NCBI GenBank assembly: GCA_022821275.1
Contig: JAJEDY010000060.1
Coordinates: 62,001 to 126,000 of the forward strand
Length of the DNA: 64,000 nt
Reading direction: 5' to 3'
DNA from: Candidatus Latescibacterota bacterium
GTDB taxonomy: Bacteria; Latescibacterota; UBA2968
The translations under genes were made by a program, and so were the position numbers. The notes beneath the pieces were generated by a model. That model did no database searches and was not told the DNA's origin. It saw only the letters and a list, made by a program, of their open reading frames with translations. The stretch's first letter is position 1; each line of letters starts with the position of its first letter. Shown here piece after piece: positions 61,617 to 64,000 of this stretch.

Positions 61617-63170
61617 ATGGCACGCTATCTATTTCTCGCAATATTGATGGTAATAACCGCTTGTAGTCAACAAACCGGGCGCACAGTTGTTTTTGGGCGC
61701 GGTGGCGACTCTGTCGGACTGGATCCCGCGCTCGAGACAGACGGCGAGTCGTTTAAGGTATGCGATAATATTTACGAAACGCTCATCGCATTTGTGCCCG
61801 AACGCACCGACCTCGCACCCGGATTAGCCACATCCTGGCAAGCCTCAGAAGACGGATTGACCTGGACATTTAAGTTGCGCGAAAATGTCGTCTTTCACGA
61901 CGGCACGCCCTTTAATGCCGATGCCGTCGTCTTTTCACTCGCGCGACAATTCAAACCAGACCATCCCTTTCACAAAGTAGAAGGCGCGTATCAATACTGG
62001 GCGGGCATGTCCATGAGCGACATCGTAAAAGACGTCCGCAAAATAGACGACCTGACCGTATCCATTGACCTGAAACGCCCCAACGCGCCTTTCCTATCAA
62101 ATCTGACGATGAATTTTTGCGCCATCGTCAGCCCTGTTGCCGTCGAAAAATGGAGAGCTAATTTTGCACGGCATCCCGTGGGCACGGGGCCATTTCGCTT
62201 TGTCGAATGGATAAAAGATGACCGCGTGGTATTGGAACGCAATCCCGATTATTGGGGACCAGCCCCCAAAATTGATCGCCTGATTTTTAGAAGCATTCCC
62301 GAAAACTCCGTCCGACTAATCGCGCTAACTCAGGGATCTATCGACGGCATGGACAACCTCGTGCCAGACTTCTTGCCGACAATCGAATCGGATGAAAATC
62401 TCACATTGCTATCTCAGTCGGGAATGAACGTGGGCTATCTGGCGATGAACATGGACAAAGAGCCATTCCAGAACCTCAATGTGCGGCGCGCCATAAACCA
62501 CGCGATCAACAAACAGGCACTAATCGACAACTTGTATCAGGGCCTGGCCATTCCCGCGGTCAATCCCATTCCACCAACGCTCTGGAGTTATCGGCAAGAA
62601 ACCTCTGGCTATGAATACGATCCGGAAAAAGCCAGAACGCTCCTATCCGAAGCGGGATTCCCAAACGGATTCAAAACCACCCTCTGGGCAATGCCCGTAC
62701 CTCGTCCCTATATGCCACAACCGCAAAAAATCGCTCAGGCGATTCAGGCTGATTTACAAATAATCGGCATCGAAGCAGAAATCGTCACCTATGAATGGGG
62801 CACATATCTGGACAAAGTCCAGCGTGGACAACACGACATGGCATTGCTGGGATGGACCGGAGACAACGGCGATCCCGACAACTTCCTCTATATTCTGCTG
62901 GACAAAAGCGCGACCCAAATGCCAGCCAATAACATCGCCTTTTACCGCAGCGATCCCTTGCACGAAGTATTGGTGGCCGCCCAGAAAGAATCCGACAAAG
63001 CAAAACGCACGGCCCTGTATCAAAAGGCTCAAGAAATCGTCTTTCACGACGCCCCGTGGGTCCCCCTCGTACACGCAACCCAAACAGCGGCATTCCGCAC
63101 CCGCGTCAAAGGATTTAAGCTACACCCAACAGGGAGCAAATGGTTTCACAATGTGATGATTGAAGAGTAA
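61617..63170 (+). CDS. Oligopeptide/dipeptide-type ABC transporter substrate-binding lipoprotein
   Basis: A 517-residue SBP family 5 protein. The signal peptide ends in the lipobox ITAC (C16). The family start GRGGDSVGLDPALETDGES is followed by LATSWQASEDGLTWTFKLRE and then NVVFHDGTPFNADAVVFSL, typical of DppA/OppA-type binding proteins. The C-terminal lobe runs to LHPTGSKW. It captures a peptide or small molecule in the periplasm. No permease or ATPase gene follows within the window. The gene has no obvious own promoter; it may be read through from the unit before. A 12-bp inverted repeat lies after its stop. Confidence 0.9.
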   Translation: MARYLFLAILMVITACSQQTGRTVVFGRGGDSVGLDPALETDGESFKVCDNIYETLIAFVPERTDLAPGLATSWQASEDGLTWTFKLRENVVFHDGTPFNADAVVFSLARQFKPDHPFHKVEGAYQYWAGMSMSDIVKDVRKIDDLTVSIDLKRPNAPFLSNLTMNFCAIVSPVAVEKWRANFARHPVGTGPFRFVEWIKDDRVVLERNPDYWGPAPKIDRLIFRSIPENSVRLIALTQGSIDGMDNLVPDFLPTIESDENLTLLSQSGMNVGYLAMNMDKEPFQNLNVRRAINHAINKQALIDNLYQGLAIPAVNPIPPTLWSYRQETSGYEYDPEKARTLLSEAGFPNGFKTTLWAMPVPRPYMPQPQKIAQAIQADLQIIGIEAEIVTYEWGTYLDKVQRGQHDMALLGWTGDNGDPDNFLYILLDKSATQMPANNIAFYRSDPLHEVLVAAQKESDKAKRTALYQKAQEIVFHDAPWVPLVHATQTAAFRTRVKGFKLHPTGSKWFHNVMIEE

Positions 63171-63191
63171 GCAATCAATGTATCGGATATC

Positions 63192-63230
63192 TTTTAGGGG
63201 TTGCCTCCAATCCCTAAAATCCTGTATAAT
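63192..63230 (+). promoter_or_regulatory. Promoter and overlapping inverted repeat for the MNT-HEPN gene
   Basis: TTGCCT (63201-63206), 18-base spacer, TATAAT (63225-63230). TTTTAGGGGTTG (63192-63203) and CAATCCCTAAAA (63208-63219) form an inverted repeat with one wobble and a 4-base loop that covers the -35 box; it is either an operator or the terminator of the upstream gene. Confidence 0.6.
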
Positions 63231-63288
63231 TTGGTGAAGTTGCACATCGATCCGACAGACGTTTATCCCGATCCATAGAATTGACACC

Positions 63289-64000
63289 ATGTCAGATACG
63301 ACAACACAGTTGCATCCCGATCCCAAAGCCTGCGCTGTCGCTCGTGCGGTCTGTGACGTGGTCCATCCCAATACCGTCATCCTGTTCGGATCCCGCGCCC
63401 GGGGCGACTTTACACCCGATTCCGATATTGACCTGCTCATCATCACTGACGCCCAGCAGATAGATCGGCAGGAATACATGCGCACGAGTGAGGCGGCTCG
63501 CCGCAAAGTCCAGGAAGTTTACGGCCACTCCATGGGCGTTGACCTTGTCCACCTGAGCGAGGACATTTTCCACGACGGTCGCCGTGCCCGAAATCATGTC
63601 GCAGGACAGGCTGTCCGCGACGGCGTCGATATACATGGCGCAAAAATAATCTATGACAACCCGGAACCGACCAACTGGCCTGACATACGACAGCGAATCA
63701 TCAATGCCGAACGGGAACTTCGCGTTCTGAATGTCTTAGTTGAAGCAGATGCCGACCAGGAAGCCATCGGCTTCCACGCCCAACAGGCTCTTGAAAACGC
63801 GCTAAAAGGTTGGATCTCAGCACTCGATACCGACTACAAAAACACCCACGACCTATCCGACCTATCCGCCATCATCCGAACCCATCCCGAAGAGAACGAC
63901 ACGCCCGCCGGTGAAAAGCTGACATGGCTAACCGACTATGCCGTAAGATATCGCTATCACGGCATAGAGGTCTGCGTGGAGGACCGCTTCGAATTGCTCG
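63289..64000 (+). CDS. Fused nucleotidyltransferase (MNT) and HEPN domain protein, cut by window end
   Basis: At least 237 residues; the frame is open to the last base, so the stop lies beyond the window. The N-terminal half is a minimal nucleotidyltransferase: ILFGSRARGDFTPDSDIDLL (residues 31-50) gives the G-S-x-A-R-G and D-x-D metal motif. The second half (about 125-237) is HEPN-like: RVLNVLVEADADQEAIGFHA, then QQALENALKGWI, THDLSDL and VRYRYHG. These two domains usually form a toxin-antitoxin pair as separate genes (HEPN toxin, MNT adenylylating antitoxin); here they are one chain. The role is not certain. It has its own promoter with an inverted repeat. Confidence 0.82.
   Translation, partial: MSDTTTQLHPDPKACAVARAVCDVVHPNTVILFGSRARGDFTPDSDIDLLIITDAQQIDRQEYMRTSEAARRKVQEVYGHSMGVDLVHLSEDIFHDGRRARNHVAGQAVRDGVDIHGAKIIYDNPEPTNWPDIRQRIINAERELRVLNVLVEADADQEAIGFHAQQALENALKGWISALDTDYKNTHDLSDLSAIIRTHPEENDTPAGEKLTWLTDYAVRYRYHGIEVCVEDRFELL

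Overview
The window looks like a piece of a Gram-negative bacterial chromosome of moderate G+C content. It carries an RND efflux pair, lipoproteins with lipoboxes, a Tsx-like outer-membrane protein and a GWxTD-domain protein. The mix of many sulfatases, enolase-superfamily dehydratases, phytanoyl-CoA-dioxygenase-like proteins, Gfo/Idh/MocA oxidoreductases, a DUF2723 membrane protein and a GWxTD protein resembles Latescibacterota/Poribacteria-like or other FCB-related environmental bacteria. That placement is inference from gene content only. I saw no rRNA, tRNA, CRISPR array or transposase.

Layout. 1-4.2 kb: end of a polytopic membrane protein, a short SDR epimerase, a variant 6-carboxytetrahydropterin-synthase-like protein, an alternative sigma-70 factor whose promoter contains a LexA-like box, and a membrane coiled-coil protein. 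4.2-8.6 kb: RND efflux adaptor and pump. 8.6-15.1 kb: sulfatase, TIM-barrel isomerase, DegT-type aminotransferase, beta-propeller lipoprotein, PhyH-like dioxygenase and amidohydrolase. 15.0-17.5 kb (minus): DUF2723 and GtrA membrane proteins. 17.6-25.0 kb: glycerophosphodiesterase, sulfatase, enolase-superfamily enzyme, serine beta-lactamase-like protein, GH29 alpha-L-fucosidase and MDR dehydrogenase. 25.1-28.9 kb is an accessory pocket: Uma2-type nuclease, an AT-rich secreted protein between two look-alike hairpins, an overlapping pentapeptide-repeat/FRG-domain pair and an unannotated 58-residue HicB-like protein. 29.1-34.0 kb (minus): selB, selA and a GWxTD protein. 34.1-41.4 kb: mostly single genes (class I aldolase, MazG, an integrase-arm/nuclease-like fusion, ornithine-cyclodeaminase-like, a CBM9-like secreted protein, a C45 peptidase and an SPL-like radical SAM protein).

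41.4-48.7 kb (minus) is a six-gene catabolic block: sulfatase, NAD epimerase, Gfo/Idh oxidoreductase, two enolase-superfamily dehydratases (one ManD-like) and an Ldh2-type dehydrogenase. 48.8-57.8 kb (plus) is a long catabolic run: a probable alpha/alpha-toroid protein, aldo/keto reductase, two tandemly duplicated GalD-like dehydratases, a Tsx-like porin, Gfo/Idh oxidoreductase, PhyH-like dioxygenase and a further dehydratase. It is followed by a HicB/RHH protein and a beta-class DNA methyltransferase, a second Gfo/Idh plus TIM-barrel pair, an oligopeptide-type binding lipoprotein and, running off the end, a fused MNT-HEPN protein.

Taken together, the genes describe an organism that desulfates and cleaves sulfated, fucose-containing glycans and feeds the sugars through oxidation, dehydration by enolase-superfamily enzymes and aldolase-type steps. 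Several small accessory genes with their own promoters and operator-like palindromes sit between the metabolic blocks. Short intergenic repeats (TGTAGGGGCG palindromes and CATCTGCGTC units) cluster at the ends of the minus-strand catabolic genes.
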